This document shows, one piece after another, positions 51,791 through 60,892 of a DNA stretch of 64,000 bases. A program made the position numbers and the translations under genes. The notes beneath the pieces are model-generated. The model saw nothing but the letters and a program-made list of their open reading frames with translations. It was not told the origin of the DNA and did not search any database. The stretch's first letter is position 1. The number at the start of each line of letters is the position of its first letter. The stretch spans positions 434,001-498,000 of the forward strand of contig NZ_AP019536.1 of NCBI RefSeq assembly GCF_018324385.1. Reading direction: 5' to 3'. Source of the stretch: Ferrigenium kumadai. GTDB lineage: Bacteria; Pseudomonadota; Gammaproteobacteria; Burkholderiales; Gallionellaceae.

Positions 51791-53878
51791 ATGGACCTAC
51801 TGCTCACACTGCAAAACTATATCAAGCGCGCCGGACTGGTCAGTATGGCCGGCCCCGTGCTGATCGTGATGATCCTGGCGATGATGGTGCTGCCGTTGCC
51901 GCCGATGCTGCTGGATATCCTGTTCACGTTCAATATCGCGATTGCCATCATGGTGCTGCTGGTCAGCATGAACACCACCAAGCCGCTGGATTTCGCGGTA
52001 TTCCCCACCGTGCTGCTGATCACCACCCTGCTGCGCCTGTCGCTGAACGTGGCTTCCACCCGCATCGTGTTGCTCGAAGGCCACACCGGCCCTGCCGCCG
52101 CGGGCAAGGTGATCGAATCGTTCGGCCACTTCCTCGTCGGCGGCAACTACGCCGTCGGTATCGTGGTGTTCTCCATCCTGGTGGTGATCAACTTCGTGGT
52201 GATCACCAAGGGCGCCGGACGTATCGCCGAGGTGGGCGCGCGCTTCACCCTGGATGCGATGCCCGGCAAGCAGATGGCGATCGATGCGGACCTGAACGCG
52301 GGTCTGATCGGCGAAGACGTGGCACGCAAGCGCCGTGCCGAGATCGCGCAGGAAGCGGACTTCTACGGTTCGATGGACGGTGCCAGCAAGTTCGTGCGCG
52401 GCGACGCGGTGGCGGGCATCATCATCCTGCTGATCAACATCGTCGGCGGACTGATCGTCGGCGTGGTGCAGCACGGCCTCGATATTTCCGTGGCGGCCAA
52501 GAACTACACGCTGCTGACCATCGGCGACGGCCTGGTGGCGCAGATTCCGGCGCTGGTGATCTCGACCGCGGCTGGTATCGTGGTCAGCCGCGTTTCCAGC
52601 GAGGAGAACATCGGCCAGCAACTGGTCGGCCAATTGTTCAAGCAACCGCAGGTCATCATGCTGACCGCCGCGATCATCGGCTCGATGGGCCTGATCCCCG
52701 GCATGCCGAACTTCGCCTTCCTGCTGCTGGCCGGCTCGATGGGCGGCCTGGCCTGGTACCTGACGCAAAAGAGCGAGAAGGCGGTTGAGCTGGAGCAGGC
52801 CGAGGTTGCGGCGGCGCCGGTCGTCACCGAATCGCCCGAGGCAAGCTGGGAAGACGTCGCTCAGGTCGATGTGCTGGGACTGGAAGTCGGCTATCGCCTC
52901 ATCACGCTGGTGGACAAGACTCAGGACGGCGATCTGTTGCGCCGCATCAAGGGCATTCGCAAGAAATTCACCCAGGACATCGGTTTCCTGCCGCCGTCCG
53001 TGCACATCCGCGACAACCTGGACCTGCGTCCGAACGGTTACCGCATCACCCTCAAGGGCGTGGAAATGGGCAGCGGCGAGGCTTACCCGAACCAGTTGCT
53101 GGCGATCAATCCCGGCAGCGTGAGCGGGGAACTGCCGGGCATGCAGACGCGCGATCCGGCCTTCGGTTTGCCTGCTGTGTGGATCGATCTTGCAATGCGC
53201 GACCAGGCGCAGGTGATGGGCTACACCGTGGTCGATCCGGGTACGGTGGTGGCGACGCATCTGAGCCACCTGATCAGCACGCGCGCCGCCGAACTGCTCG
53301 GCCGCCAGGAAGTGCAGCAGCTGCTCGACCACCTCGCCAAGGTCTCGCCCAAGCTGGTCGAGGACCTGGTGCCCAAGACGCTGCCGCTGGGCGTGGTGCA
53401 GAAAGTGCTGCAGAACCTGCTGGACGAGGGCATGCACATCCGCGACATGCGCACCATCGTCGAGACATTGGCCGAGTATGCGCCGCGCAGCCAGGATCCT
53501 TTCCAGCTGACCTCGCTGGTGCGCGTGGCGCTCGGCCCTGCCATCGTGCAGCAGTTCTACAACGGTGCGCAGGAGCTGCAAGTGATCGGCATGGACAAGG
53601 ATCTGGAATACGTCCTGATGCAGGCGATGCAGTCCGCGCAAGGCGGCGTCGGCATCGAGCCGGGACTGGCCGACACCGTGCTGCGCGAGTCGCGCGCAGC
53701 CGCCGAGGTGCAGGAACAGATGGGCTTGCCGACGGTGATGCTGGTGCCGTCGCAGTTGCGCGACCTGCTGGCGCGCTTCCTGAAGCGGGCCGTACCGAAC
53801 ATTAGGGTGATTTCGCACGATGAGGTCCCGGATTTCAAATCGATCCGGGTGACCGCAATGGTAGGAGGTAGAGCATGA
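51791..53878 (+). CDS. flhA: Flagellar type III export protein FlhA
   Basis: This 695-residue protein has eight membrane helices in the first 330 residues, the FHIPEP-type signature (FPTVLLITTLLRLSLNVASTR, GRIAEVGARFTLDAMPGKQMAIDADLNAGLI) and the large cytoplasmic export-gate domain. Length is normal. AGGAAG precedes the ATG. It overlaps flhF by four bases (ATGA). Confidence 0.97.
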   Translation: MDLLLTLQNYIKRAGLVSMAGPVLIVMILAMMVLPLPPMLLDILFTFNIAIAIMVLLVSMNTTKPLDFAVFPTVLLITTLLRLSLNVASTRIVLLEGHTGPAAAGKVIESFGHFLVGGNYAVGIVVFSILVVINFVVITKGAGRIAEVGARFTLDAMPGKQMAIDADLNAGLIGEDVARKRRAEIAQEADFYGSMDGASKFVRGDAVAGIIILLINIVGGLIVGVVQHGLDISVAAKNYTLLTIGDGLVAQIPALVISTAAGIVVSRVSSEENIGQQLVGQLFKQPQVIMLTAAIIGSMGLIPGMPNFAFLLLAGSMGGLAWYLTQKSEKAVELEQAEVAAAPVVTESPEASWEDVAQVDVLGLEVGYRLITLVDKTQDGDLLRRIKGIRKKFTQDIGFLPPSVHIRDNLDLRPNGYRITLKGVEMGSGEAYPNQLLAINPGSVSGELPGMQTRDPAFGLPAVWIDLAMRDQAQVMGYTVVDPGTVVATHLSHLISTRAAELLGRQEVQQLLDHLAKVSPKLVEDLVPKTLPLGVVQKVLQNLLDEGMHIRDMRTIVETLAEYAPRSQDPFQLTSLVRVALGPAIVQQFYNGAQELQVIGMDKDLEYVLMQAMQSAQGGVGIEPGLADTVLRESRAAAEVQEQMGLPTVMLVPSQLRDLLARFLKRAVPNIRVISHDEVPDFKSIRVTAMVGGRA

Positions 53879-55116
53879 ACATGAGAAAATTCATCGCCCC
53901 GACGGCACGTCAGGCATTGAGGGACATCCGCGACGAGCTGGGCGACGAGGCAGTGATCCTGTCCAATCGCAAGGTGGCCGAGGGCGTGGAGATCATCGCG
54001 ATGGCCAACGAGGCGATCGAACAATTGACCGATCATGCTCCGGCGCAGAAAGGCGTGAAGTCTGCGGCCAAGCCGGTCGCTCATGCCGGCCTGCTGGCCA
54101 TCGCCAAGTCCGTTGAACCGCAGAGTGAGCCGGTCAAGCCTGTCGCCGTTCCTCAATCCGCGATCGCGGCGCCCCAGTCTGCCGACAGCATCCTCGGCGA
54201 GATCAAGAACATGCACAGCGTGCTGCAGCAACAGCTCGCCGCAATGTCGTGGAACGACGTGCAGCAGCGCGATCCGCAGCGCGCCGGGCTGTTGCGCCGG
54301 ATGCTGAATTCCGGGTTCAGCGCGTTGCTGGCACGCCAGTTGATGGACAAGCTGCCGGCCGGAAAAGAGCAGGGCGAGTCGTGGATCAAGCAGGTGTTGA
54401 AGCGAAATCTGCGCGTGGCGGGCGAGTCGGACGACATCGTCGCCAAGGGCGGCGTGTATGCATTGATCGGCCCGACCGGGGTGGGCAAGACCACCACCAC
54501 CGCCAAGCTGGCGGCGCGCGCGGTGGTGCGCTACGGCGCGGACAAGGTGGCGCTGCTGACCACCGACAGCTACCGTATCGGCGCCTACGAGCAGCTCAAG
54601 ATCTACGGCAAGATCCTCGGTGTGGCGGTGCATGCGGTGAAGGACACCGACGACCTGCGCCTGACGCTTTCCGCGCTCAAGCACAAGCATCTGGTACTGA
54701 TCGACACCGTGGGCATGGGGCAGCGCGACGAGCGCGTGGGCGACCAGAACGAGATGTTCGACGCGACCGGCGTGCAGCGTTTGCTGCTGTTGAATGCGAC
54801 CAGCAGCGGTGACACCCTGGAAGACGTGGCACGCATGTATCACAGCGAAAAAGTAATCGGCTGCATCGCCACCAAACTCGACGAAGCCGCGAGCCTCGGC
54901 GCCGTGCTGGACGTGGCGGTGCGCCATCGCCTGGTGATGCACTACATCGCCAACGGCCAGCGCGTGCCGGAGGACCTGTACCCCGTCAATCCGGATTACC
55001 TGTTGCACCGCGCCCTCAAACCGGCGGAAGAGAAGACCCCGTTCACTTTGCATGAACTGGAGTTTCCGGCGCTGATGTCCGGCGTCTCGACCGGAGAGGC
55101 CGCTTATGCGCTCTGA
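53875..55116 (+). CDS. flhF: Flagellar biosynthesis GTPase FlhF
   Basis: This 413-residue SRP-type GTPase has an N-terminal B domain, an N domain and a G domain with P-loop GPTGVGKTTTTAKLA, TTDSYRIGAYEQLK and the DTVGMGQRD motif. FlhF directs flagella to the cell pole. Together with FlhG it indicates polar flagellation. Its end overlaps flhG by 11 bases. Confidence 0.95.
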   Translation: MNMRKFIAPTARQALRDIRDELGDEAVILSNRKVAEGVEIIAMANEAIEQLTDHAPAQKGVKSAAKPVAHAGLLAIAKSVEPQSEPVKPVAVPQSAIAAPQSADSILGEIKNMHSVLQQQLAAMSWNDVQQRDPQRAGLLRRMLNSGFSALLARQLMDKLPAGKEQGESWIKQVLKRNLRVAGESDDIVAKGGVYALIGPTGVGKTTTTAKLAARAVVRYGADKVALLTTDSYRIGAYEQLKIYGKILGVAVHAVKDTDDLRLTLSALKHKHLVLIDTVGMGQRDERVGDQNEMFDATGVQRLLLLNATSSGDTLEDVARMYHSEKVIGCIATKLDEAASLGAVLDVAVRHRLVMHYIANGQRVPEDLYPVNPDYLLHRALKPAEEKTPFTLHELEFPALMSGVSTGEAAYAL

Positions 55117-56041
55117 GATCGGGATCGATCAGGCGGAAGGGCTGCGTCGTTTGCTGCTGCGTAACCAGACGCAGGTGATCACTGTGGTGGCGGGCAAGTC
55201 CGGCATTGGCCGCACCAGCGTGACCATCAATCTGGCCTCAGCCCTGGCGCGCTCCGGCAAGGACGTGCTGGTGCTGGACGAGAACCATGCGCCGGACAAT
55301 CTGCTGGATCGCCTGGGCCTGTTTGCCGGCCATGACCTGCTGGATGTGGCGCAGGGCAAGTGTCATCCCAAACAGGCGCTGCTGAAGACCAGGGGATTCG
55401 GCGTGGTGCCCGCCGCACGCGCCATGCACGAGTTGGCGTGCCTGAGTCGCGACGAGCAGCAGCGTCTCGAGGACGCGCTGACCGGCCTTAGCAACGGCGT
55501 TGACGTGATGCTGGTGGATGCCGCGATGCCTTCCCTGAGCCGCGCCGAAGGGCTGGCCGGCCGGACCGCCGTGTCGTCCAGCCTGGCGAATGGCGCGGCG
55601 TTGCTGGTGGTGGTGGACGCCACCGCCAGCGGCATCACCGAGAGTTATGCGCTGATCAAGCGGTTGGCGCTCGAGAATGCGCGCATGCGATTCGAGATCG
55701 TGGTGAACAAGGTCGCCGATGAACAGGCGGCGCTGACGGTGTTCGAAAACATGGCCAAGGTGGCGCGGCGCAACCTCGCCGTGTGCCTGGAATACTTGGG
55801 CTGCATACCGCAGGACGAGAGGCTGATGCGCGCTACCCAGCTGGGACGTCCGGTGGTCGAGGCATTCCCCACCGCCGTGTCGGCTCGTGCCTGCCTGACC
55901 ATGTCGGAAAAGCTGTTGCGGTTGCCGGTGCAGCAGGATGAGGCGGAAACCGGGGTGCGCGCCATCATCCAGAGCTTGGTGCGGCAAGTGGCCCAGCCCC
56001 TACAGCGGCACAGCAGAGAAATGGCACACGTTGTAAACTAG
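55106..56041 (+). CDS. flhG: MinD-like flagellar number regulator FlhG, atypical P-loop
   Basis: This 311-residue MinD/ParA-type protein limits flagellar number with FlhF. The deviant Walker A motif reads GKSGIGRTS (residues 30-38): the signature lysine K31 is present, but the usual P-loop lysine is R36. Walker B-like VDVMLVDAAMP, the LDENH switch and the C-terminal amphipathic helix (residues about 285-311) are present. The substitution may weaken ATP hydrolysis. The gene overlaps flhF and is followed by fliA. Confidence 0.9.
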   Translation: MRSEIGIDQAEGLRRLLLRNQTQVITVVAGKSGIGRTSVTINLASALARSGKDVLVLDENHAPDNLLDRLGLFAGHDLLDVAQGKCHPKQALLKTRGFGVVPAARAMHELACLSRDEQQRLEDALTGLSNGVDVMLVDAAMPSLSRAEGLAGRTAVSSSLANGAALLVVVDATASGITESYALIKRLALENARMRFEIVVNKVADEQAALTVFENMAKVARRNLAVCLEYLGCIPQDERLMRATQLGRPVVEAFPTAVSARACLTMSEKLLRLPVQQDEAETGVRAIIQSLVRQVAQPLQRHSREMAHVVN

Positions 56042-56046
56042 CGGGC

Positions 56047-56757
56047 ATGTACACGGCTATCGGATTAAACGACAAGGAACAATGCCTGCGGGATTATGCC
56101 CCGCTGGTGAAGCGGATCGCACATCAGATGATGGTCAAGCTGCCCTACAGCGTGCAGATCGACGACATCATCCAGGCAGGCATGATGGGGTTGCTGGATG
56201 CGGCCAGCCGCTACGACGAATTCCACGGTGCGCAGTTCGAGACCTATGCGACGCAACGCATCCGCGGTGCGATGCTGGACGAGTTGCGCGAGGCCGACTG
56301 GCTGCCGCGCAGCCTGCGCCGCGACATGCGCCGCATCGAAGCCGCGATCAGCCGATTGCAGCAGAAGCTGGGGCGCTCGCCGAACGAGACCGAGATCGCC
56401 AAGGAGCTGGATATGCCTCTTGCCGAATACCAGCAGCTGCTGCAGGAATCGCGCGGCGCGCAACTGGTGTATTACGAGGATTTCCACGACGAGGATCACG
56501 ACGATTTCTTCGAACGCTTCGAGTTCGACAGCGATGCCGATCCTCTGGCGCTGCTCGCGGATGAGCGCTTCAGGGTCGAACTGATACGCGCGATCGAGAA
56601 CCTGCCGGAGCGGGAGCGGATGTTGATGGGGATGATTTACGAGCAGGAGATGAATCTGCGCGAGGTCGGCGCGGTGTTCGGGGTGAGCGAGTCACGTGTT
56701 TCACAGTTGCACAGCCAGGCGGTGGCAAGGCTGCGCAGCTGGATGAAGGGATATTGA
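56047..56757 (+). CDS. fliA: Flagellar sigma factor FliA (sigma-28)
   Basis: This 236-residue sigma factor has region 2 (YAPLVKRIAHQMMVKLPYSVQIDDIIQAGMMGLLDAASRYD), region 3 and region 4 (LPERERMLMGMIYEQEMNLREVGAVFGVSESRVSQLHSQA). It reads promoters of the TAAA-N15-GCCGATAA type, two of which are visible in the window. FlgM (58767-59081) is its anti-sigma factor. Confidence 0.97.
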   Translation: MYTAIGLNDKEQCLRDYAPLVKRIAHQMMVKLPYSVQIDDIIQAGMMGLLDAASRYDEFHGAQFETYATQRIRGAMLDELREADWLPRSLRRDMRRIEAAISRLQQKLGRSPNETEIAKELDMPLAEYQQLLQESRGAQLVYYEDFHDEDHDDFFERFEFDSDADPLALLADERFRVELIRAIENLPERERMLMGMIYEQEMNLREVGAVFGVSESRVSQLHSQAVARLRSWMKGY

Positions 56758-56761
56758 ATCG

Positions 56762-57502
56762 ATGGACAAGCTCACGGTATTCGGTCTGGTGATCGGGGTG
56801 GTCGGAATCATGACCGGCCAGATACTGGAGGGGGGAGATATTTCCATCCTGTTCCAGGTCGCGGCTTTCCTGATCGTGTTCGGCGGCACGCTTGGGGCGG
56901 TGATGGTTCAATCCCCACGGAAAGTGTTCGTCACGGCGATGAAGATGTCGCGCTGGGCATTCGTCACGCCGCAACTGCGCAGCCGCGAGATAGCCAGGCA
57001 ATTGACGGACTGGAGCATCCTGGCCCGCAAGGAGGGCATCCTCGCGCTGGAGAGCCGCATCGCCACGGTTTCCGATCCGTTCCTGAAAAAGGGGCTGCAG
57101 CTGCTGGTGGATGGCAATAATGCCGAAAAGATCCGCGATGTGCTGGATGTGGATATCCATTCCTGGGAACAGCTGCGCTGGCAGTCGGCGCGGGTGTGGG
57201 AGGCCGCTGCGGGCTATTCTCCGACCATCGGCATCATCGGTGCGGTGCTGGGCCTGATGCACGTCATGCAGAACCTGGCCGAGCCGAGCAAGCTGGGTGG
57301 AGGTATCGCCGTGGCTTTCGTTGCGACCATCTACGGCGTGGCTTTTGCCAACCTGTTGTTCCTGCCGATCGCGAACAAGCTGAAATCCATCCTGATGCAG
57401 CAGGGGCACGTGTACGAAATGATCGTCGATGGACTCGCGGGCATCGCTAACGGGGATAACCCGCGGCTGCTCGAAATCAAGCTGCAGAGCTATCTCACCT
57501 AG
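56762..57502 (+). CDS. motC: Second flagellar stator protein, MotA/PomA family (MotC)
   Basis: This 246-residue four-helix protein is of the shorter MotA/PomA type (FQVAAFLIVFGGTLGAVMVQSP; SPTIGIIGAVLGLMHVMQNLAEPSKLGGGIAVAFVATIYGVAFANLLF). Only about a quarter of its length resembles the motA product at 34623, so it is not a recent duplicate. It pairs with the MotD-type gene 11 bases downstream. The location after fliA is typical of MotCD in Pseudomonas and relatives. Confidence 0.93.
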   Translation: MDKLTVFGLVIGVVGIMTGQILEGGDISILFQVAAFLIVFGGTLGAVMVQSPRKVFVTAMKMSRWAFVTPQLRSREIARQLTDWSILARKEGILALESRIATVSDPFLKKGLQLLVDGNNAEKIRDVLDVDIHSWEQLRWQSARVWEAAAGYSPTIGIIGAVLGLMHVMQNLAEPSKLGGGIAVAFVATIYGVAFANLLFLPIANKLKSILMQQGHVYEMIVDGLAGIANGDNPRLLEIKLQSYLT

Positions 57503-57513
57503 GCTCGCTATCT

Positions 57514-58299
57514 ATGGCACGCCGGAAAAAACGGGTCGACCATGACAACCACGACCGCTGGCTGATCTCCTATGCCGATTTCGTCACTTTGCTGTTCGCC
57601 TTCTTCGTGGTGATGTATTCCATCTCCTCGGTGAACGAGGGCAAGTACAAGGTGTTCAGCGATTCACTGAGCATCGCTTTCACCAATCAGCCTAAAACCA
57701 GTTCCGATATCCAGATGCTCAGCCCCGAGGAGCAGAAACTGCGGGCCTTGGTGGACCGGCGCACCGCGCGCCTGGGCGAGCAGCAGCGCAAGATACAGGA
57801 GCGCATGAAAAAGCTCGCCGGCAACCTGAACCAGGTGATGGCGTCGATGGTCAGGCAGGGGCAGGTGAATATCGTTCAGACCCGGCGCGGGGTGGTGCTG
57901 GATATCAGCGCGAGCGCCTTGTTCGGGGTGGGCGAGGCCACGTTGCAGCCGGCTTCGGTTGGTGTGCTGAAACAGGTCGCTGCCGTGCTTGCCCAGGAGG
58001 AAGATGCCATCGAGGTGGAGGGGCACACCGACGACATCCCGATCGCCACTGCGCAGTTCCCTTCCAACTGGGAGCTGTCTTCCGCGCGCGCCAGCAGCGT
58101 GGTCAGGCTGCTGATCGATAACGGTGTACCGGCAAAACGCCTGACGGTAGTGGGGCTGGCGTCGAATCAGCCCCTGGCGCCGAACAACAATCCGGAAAAC
58201 CGGGCGAAGAACCGGCGCGTGACCATCACTATCGTGTCGCCTGATGTAGAACGGGTGGGTGCGCCCGGGAATGGCGCGACAGGGGGAGCCGCGCCTTAA
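57514..58299 (+). CDS. motD: Second flagellar stator protein, MotB family (MotD)
   Basis: The 261-residue protein has a basic N-terminus (MARRKKRVDHD), the membrane helix with the ion-binding Asp in WLISYADFVTLLFAFFVVMYSISS, a plug/linker and the OmpA-like domain (VEGHTDDIPI...NWELSSARASSVVRLL). Absence of polar residues typical of sodium stators near the Asp suggests a proton motor. Its stop overlaps the end of the convergent flgN gene by four bases. Confidence 0.93.
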   Translation: MARRKKRVDHDNHDRWLISYADFVTLLFAFFVVMYSISSVNEGKYKVFSDSLSIAFTNQPKTSSDIQMLSPEEQKLRALVDRRTARLGEQQRKIQERMKKLAGNLNQVMASMVRQGQVNIVQTRRGVVLDISASALFGVGEATLQPASVGVLKQVAAVLAQEEDAIEVEGHTDDIPIATAQFPSNWELSSARASSVVRLLIDNGVPAKRLTVVGLASNQPLAPNNNPENRAKNRRVTITIVSPDVERVGAPGNGATGGAAP

Positions 58300-58766
58300 C
58301 CGCTGCCCAGCGATCTTCCGCTGCCCGGGGAGAAGCTGGGCTGCCCATCGGGGCCGTAAAGATTGGCCTTGTTCACCGCGTTGCTCAATACGGCAAGCGT
58401 TTGCTGGTTATGGCGCAACTGCATCTGGATTACCGCGCCATTGGCGTTATTGAGCAGCTGGGCGCGTTCTGCCAGGGAGAGGACTTCCTGCCAGACTGCC
58501 AATCCCTCCCGGCTGTGTGTTTCCAGCCAGGCGCGAATCGCTTCGACGGTAAGTTGCGGGAGATGCTGTTTCAGCAAGGCGCGACGCGCCTCGGCAAGTT
58601 TGTTGAGCTCAAGCGCATCCTGGGATTTTTGCTCGGACAGTTCGAGCAATTGGTCGGTATGGTTCTCCACCAGCATGACTTGCTCGCGTTCCAGCAAGGC
58701 CACGAACTTCTGCAGCGCCGCGCGTTCGGCGGTCAGCGCGGCAAGCAATGGTGAAGCGTGTTTCAA
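58296..58766 (-). CDS. flgN: Flagellar export chaperone FlgN
   Basis: The 156-residue protein is mostly helical, with the FlgN-type N-terminus (LLAALTAERAALQKFVALLEREQVMLVENHTDQLLELSEQKSQ) and a middle NANGAVIQMQLRHNQQTLAVL segment. FlgN is the chaperone for hook-filament junction proteins FlgK and FlgL. It follows flgM with no gap and shares its sigma-28 promoter. Confidence 0.9.
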   Translation of the reverse strand: MKHASPLLAALTAERAALQKFVALLEREQVMLVENHTDQLLELSEQKSQDALELNKLAEARRALLKQHLPQLTVEAIRAWLETHSREGLAVWQEVLSLAERAQLLNNANGAVIQMQLRHNQQTLAVLSNAVNKANLYGPDGQPSFSPGSGRSLGSG

Positions 58767-59081
58767 CTATCGTGCCCTGTTGTCGATCAGGTCGCGCACG
58801 GTCTGAAGCAGGCGATCGGCGACGACTTCGGAATTGACCTTGAAGCGGCCATCGCTGATGGCTTGCTTGATTTCCGCCACCTTCGCCGAATCGGCGACCG
58901 GGGAGCCGGCCATGCTGCTTTCCATGCTGCGCAATTGCGTCGCCGTCGTGCCGAGCGAGACGCTGGTGCTGCCTTGTTGCGGCGCCGGGGATGACTCGGC
59001 CTTGCCCTTGTTGGCAGTGCGCGATGCCCCGTCCCCTACGGATTTGCCGGGCAGCGCATTATTGGATTTGTCGATTTTCAC
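58767..59081 (-). CDS. flgM: Anti-sigma-28 factor FlgM
   Basis: The 104-residue protein has a disordered N-terminal half rich in Ser, Gly and Ala and the C-terminal helical FliA-binding part (SAKVAEIKQAISDGRFKVNSEVVADRLLQTVRDL), characteristic of FlgM. It holds FliA inactive until exported through the finished hook. A consensus sigma-28 promoter lies 48 bases upstream. Confidence 0.94.
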   Translation of the reverse strand: MKIDKSNNALPGKSVGDGASRTANKGKAESSPAPQQGSTSVSLGTTATQLRSMESSMAGSPVADSAKVAEIKQAISDGRFKVNSEVVADRLLQTVRDLIDNRAR

Positions 59082-59128
59082 GGTTGTCCTCTCAATCTGA
59101 CGACACTCAACATCCTGTCGTTGACCTC

Positions 59129-59155
59129 ATATCGGCAGGCATAGGAAAAACTTTA
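59129..59155 (-). promoter_or_regulatory. Sigma-28 (FliA) promoter of flgMN
   Basis: On the minus strand, TAAAGTTT (59155-59148), an 11-base spacer and GCCGATAT (59136-59129) match the FliA consensus in 15 of 16 positions. Transcription would start about 40 bases before the flgM ATG. FliA thus controls its own antagonist. Confidence 0.92.
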
Positions 59156-59202
59156 GGGTGTTCGCGATTTTTATTTCGGTGGCGATTGTAGCGCACTTGC
59201 AA

Positions 59203-59883
59203 CTAGGGGGTGATCTCGACCACGCCGCCGGCGCGCGCCACGCCGCTGACCACGCGCCCGGCGGCGACGCGAACCTGTACGGGCTGTCCTTCGCTTGCAT
59301 TGTTCAGGGCGACGCCTTCGCTGCGTATGCTGAAACCCTTGCCTTGCACGGTCAGTTGTACCGCTTGCCCCTGCGTCACGCTGTAAGGGGCGCGCAGCAT
59401 GTCCTCGCGCAACACCTGGCCGGCGGTGATGCCGTAGCGCAACACTTTGCCGATCACTTGTTTGGGGTCGGTGTATCCCGAGGCGGTCTGCGAGGTTTCG
59501 GTCGCTTGTGTGGCGATGTCGCTTTCCTGCAGCGTATGCCCCAAGGGCAACTGGCGCGTGGTGACCAGCAGGTCGAGGCTCAACCTAACTTGCACCGGGA
59601 CGAAGATGCTCCAGCCGTTCTGTTCTAGGCAGCGCACCCCCACCGCCGTCCTTCCGATGAGCTGACTGCCGGCCGGCAGGAAGGCTTCGAGCCTGGCGCA
59701 TTCAGGCAGCGCGATACGCCGGTCGATTTCCTCTATCTTGTAGGTGGCTTTGCCGGGCAGTGCGGCAGTTTGCTGCTGTACGAAGGCGTCCGCGACGCTC
59801 CTGATCTGCGCATGGCTTTGGGGCGCGGCCGATGCCACGGCACACGCCAGCAACAAGCTGACAAATATAAGCATTCTTTTCAT
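59203..59883 (-). CDS. flgA: Flagellar P-ring assembly chaperone FlgA
   Basis: The 226-residue protein has a signal peptide (LIFVSLLLACAVASA), an N-terminal domain with a cysteine pair and the C-terminal SAF domain (RQLPLGHTLQESDI; VIGKVLRYGITAGQVLREDMLRAPYSVTQGQAVQLTVQGKGFSIRSEGVALNNASEGQPVQVR). FlgA helps FlgI form the P-ring. It is divergent from flgB. Confidence 0.95.
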   Translation of the reverse strand: MKRMLIFVSLLLACAVASAAPQSHAQIRSVADAFVQQQTAALPGKATYKIEEIDRRIALPECARLEAFLPAGSQLIGRTAVGVRCLEQNGWSIFVPVQVRLSLDLLVTTRQLPLGHTLQESDIATQATETSQTASGYTDPKQVIGKVLRYGITAGQVLREDMLRAPYSVTQGQAVQLTVQGKGFSIRSEGVALNNASEGQPVQVRVAAGRVVSGVARAGGVVEITP

Positions 59884-59947
59884 GGCGGTATTGTGCGGGG
59901 CGCGGCCGGTTTAGGGAAGGGCCGGATAAGCCGGAATTGAGGCAGAA

Positions 59948-59968
59948 ATCTGCCGCTTATCGGCAGAT
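59948..59968. repeat. Inverted repeat in the flgA-flgB divergent region
   Basis: ATCTGCCG and CGGCAGAT (59948-59955, 59961-59968) form a perfect eight-base stem around CTTAT. The place between divergent flagellar genes suggests an operator, but it does not match a known FlhDC or FliA site that I can name. Confidence 0.5.
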
Positions 59969-60036
59969 AGTCGCGACAGGTGCGGATTTAGTATGCCGTC
60001 CATGTAAATAGGCAAAGTGGCCGGATGGAGGGCAAG

Positions 60037-60441
60037 ATGGTCAACAAACTGGACGATTTGACGCGCTTTCATCAAGCTGCGCTGAGCCTGCGTGCGGCGC
60101 GGCAGGAGGTGCTGGCTTCCAACATCGCGAATGCGGATACGCCGAACTATAAGGCAAGAGACATCAATTTCGCCAGCGCGCTGCAAAACGCGATGGCCGG
60201 GACATCTACCGAATTGCCGGTGGTGAAGACTTCGCCGCAGCATCTGGAGGGCAATGCGGGAGGTTCGATTCTGGGCGCCCAGATGATGTACCGCAAGCCG
60301 ATCCAGCCGAGCGCCGATGGCAATACGGTGGATATGGATGTGGAGCGCGCGCAATTTACCGACAATGCATTGCGTTATGAAGCCAGCGTCCGATTCGTCA
60401 GCGAGCAGATGAAGTCGATGATGACTGCGATTCAAGGCTAA
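60037..60441 (+). CDS. flgB: Flagellar proximal rod protein FlgB
   Basis: The 134-residue protein has the rod-protein signature ASNIANADTPNYKARDINF and the C-terminal helix RYEASVRFVSEQMKSMMTAIQG. The ATG at 60037 is preferred to that at 60025, because GGAGGG lies five bases before it. It opens the flgBCDEF operon. Confidence 0.95.
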   Translation: MVNKLDDLTRFHQAALSLRAARQEVLASNIANADTPNYKARDINFASALQNAMAGTSTELPVVKTSPQHLEGNAGGSILGAQMMYRKPIQPSADGNTVDMDVERAQFTDNALRYEASVRFVSEQMKSMMTAIQG

Positions 60442-60454
60442 AAAGGGGTAGATC

Positions 60455-60862
60455 ATGTCTCTGTTCAATGTCTTTAATGTGGCGGGTTCCGGAATGGCGG
60501 CGCAATCGCAGCGCCTGAACGTGGTGGCCAGCAACCTGGCGAACGCCGACAGCACCACCAGTGCCAACGGTCAGCCGTACAAGGCCAAGCAGGTGGTGTT
60601 CAGTGCGACGCCCGTGGCGGGGAGCGGAAGCTCCCAGGGCGTAAAAGTCGCGTCGGTGGTCGAGGATAATTCGCCCATGAAGATGGTCTACGACCCCAAG
60701 CACCCGATGGCGGATGCGCAGGGTTACGTGGCGATGCCGAATGTGAACGTGGTGGACGAGATGGTGAATATGATCTCCGCCTCGCGCGCCTACCAGAACA
60801 ACGTGGATGTGATGAATACCTCGAAGACGCTGTTGCTCAAGACGCTGACCATCGGCCAGTGA
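60455..60862 (+). CDS. flgC: Flagellar proximal rod protein FlgC
   Basis: This 135-residue protein has the N-terminal [25 protein letters not shown] and C-terminal [35 protein letters not shown] motifs of FlgC. It forms the rod with FlgB, FlgF and FlgG. It begins 13 bases after flgB. Confidence 0.96.
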   Translation: MSLFNVFNVAGSGMAAQSQRLNVVASNLANADSTTSANGQPYKAKQVVFSATPVAGSGSSQGVKVASVVEDNSPMKMVYDPKHPMADAQGYVAMPNVNVVDEMVNMISASRAYQNNVDVMNTSKTLLLKTLTIGQ

Positions 60863-60892
60863 TAGATGAAAAGTCAATGACAGGAGAACGAC

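Noticed and set aside
51797..53818. Minus-strand open frame of 673 codons opposite flhA
   Set aside because: Same shadow effect; composition is unlike a folded protein and flhA is certain.
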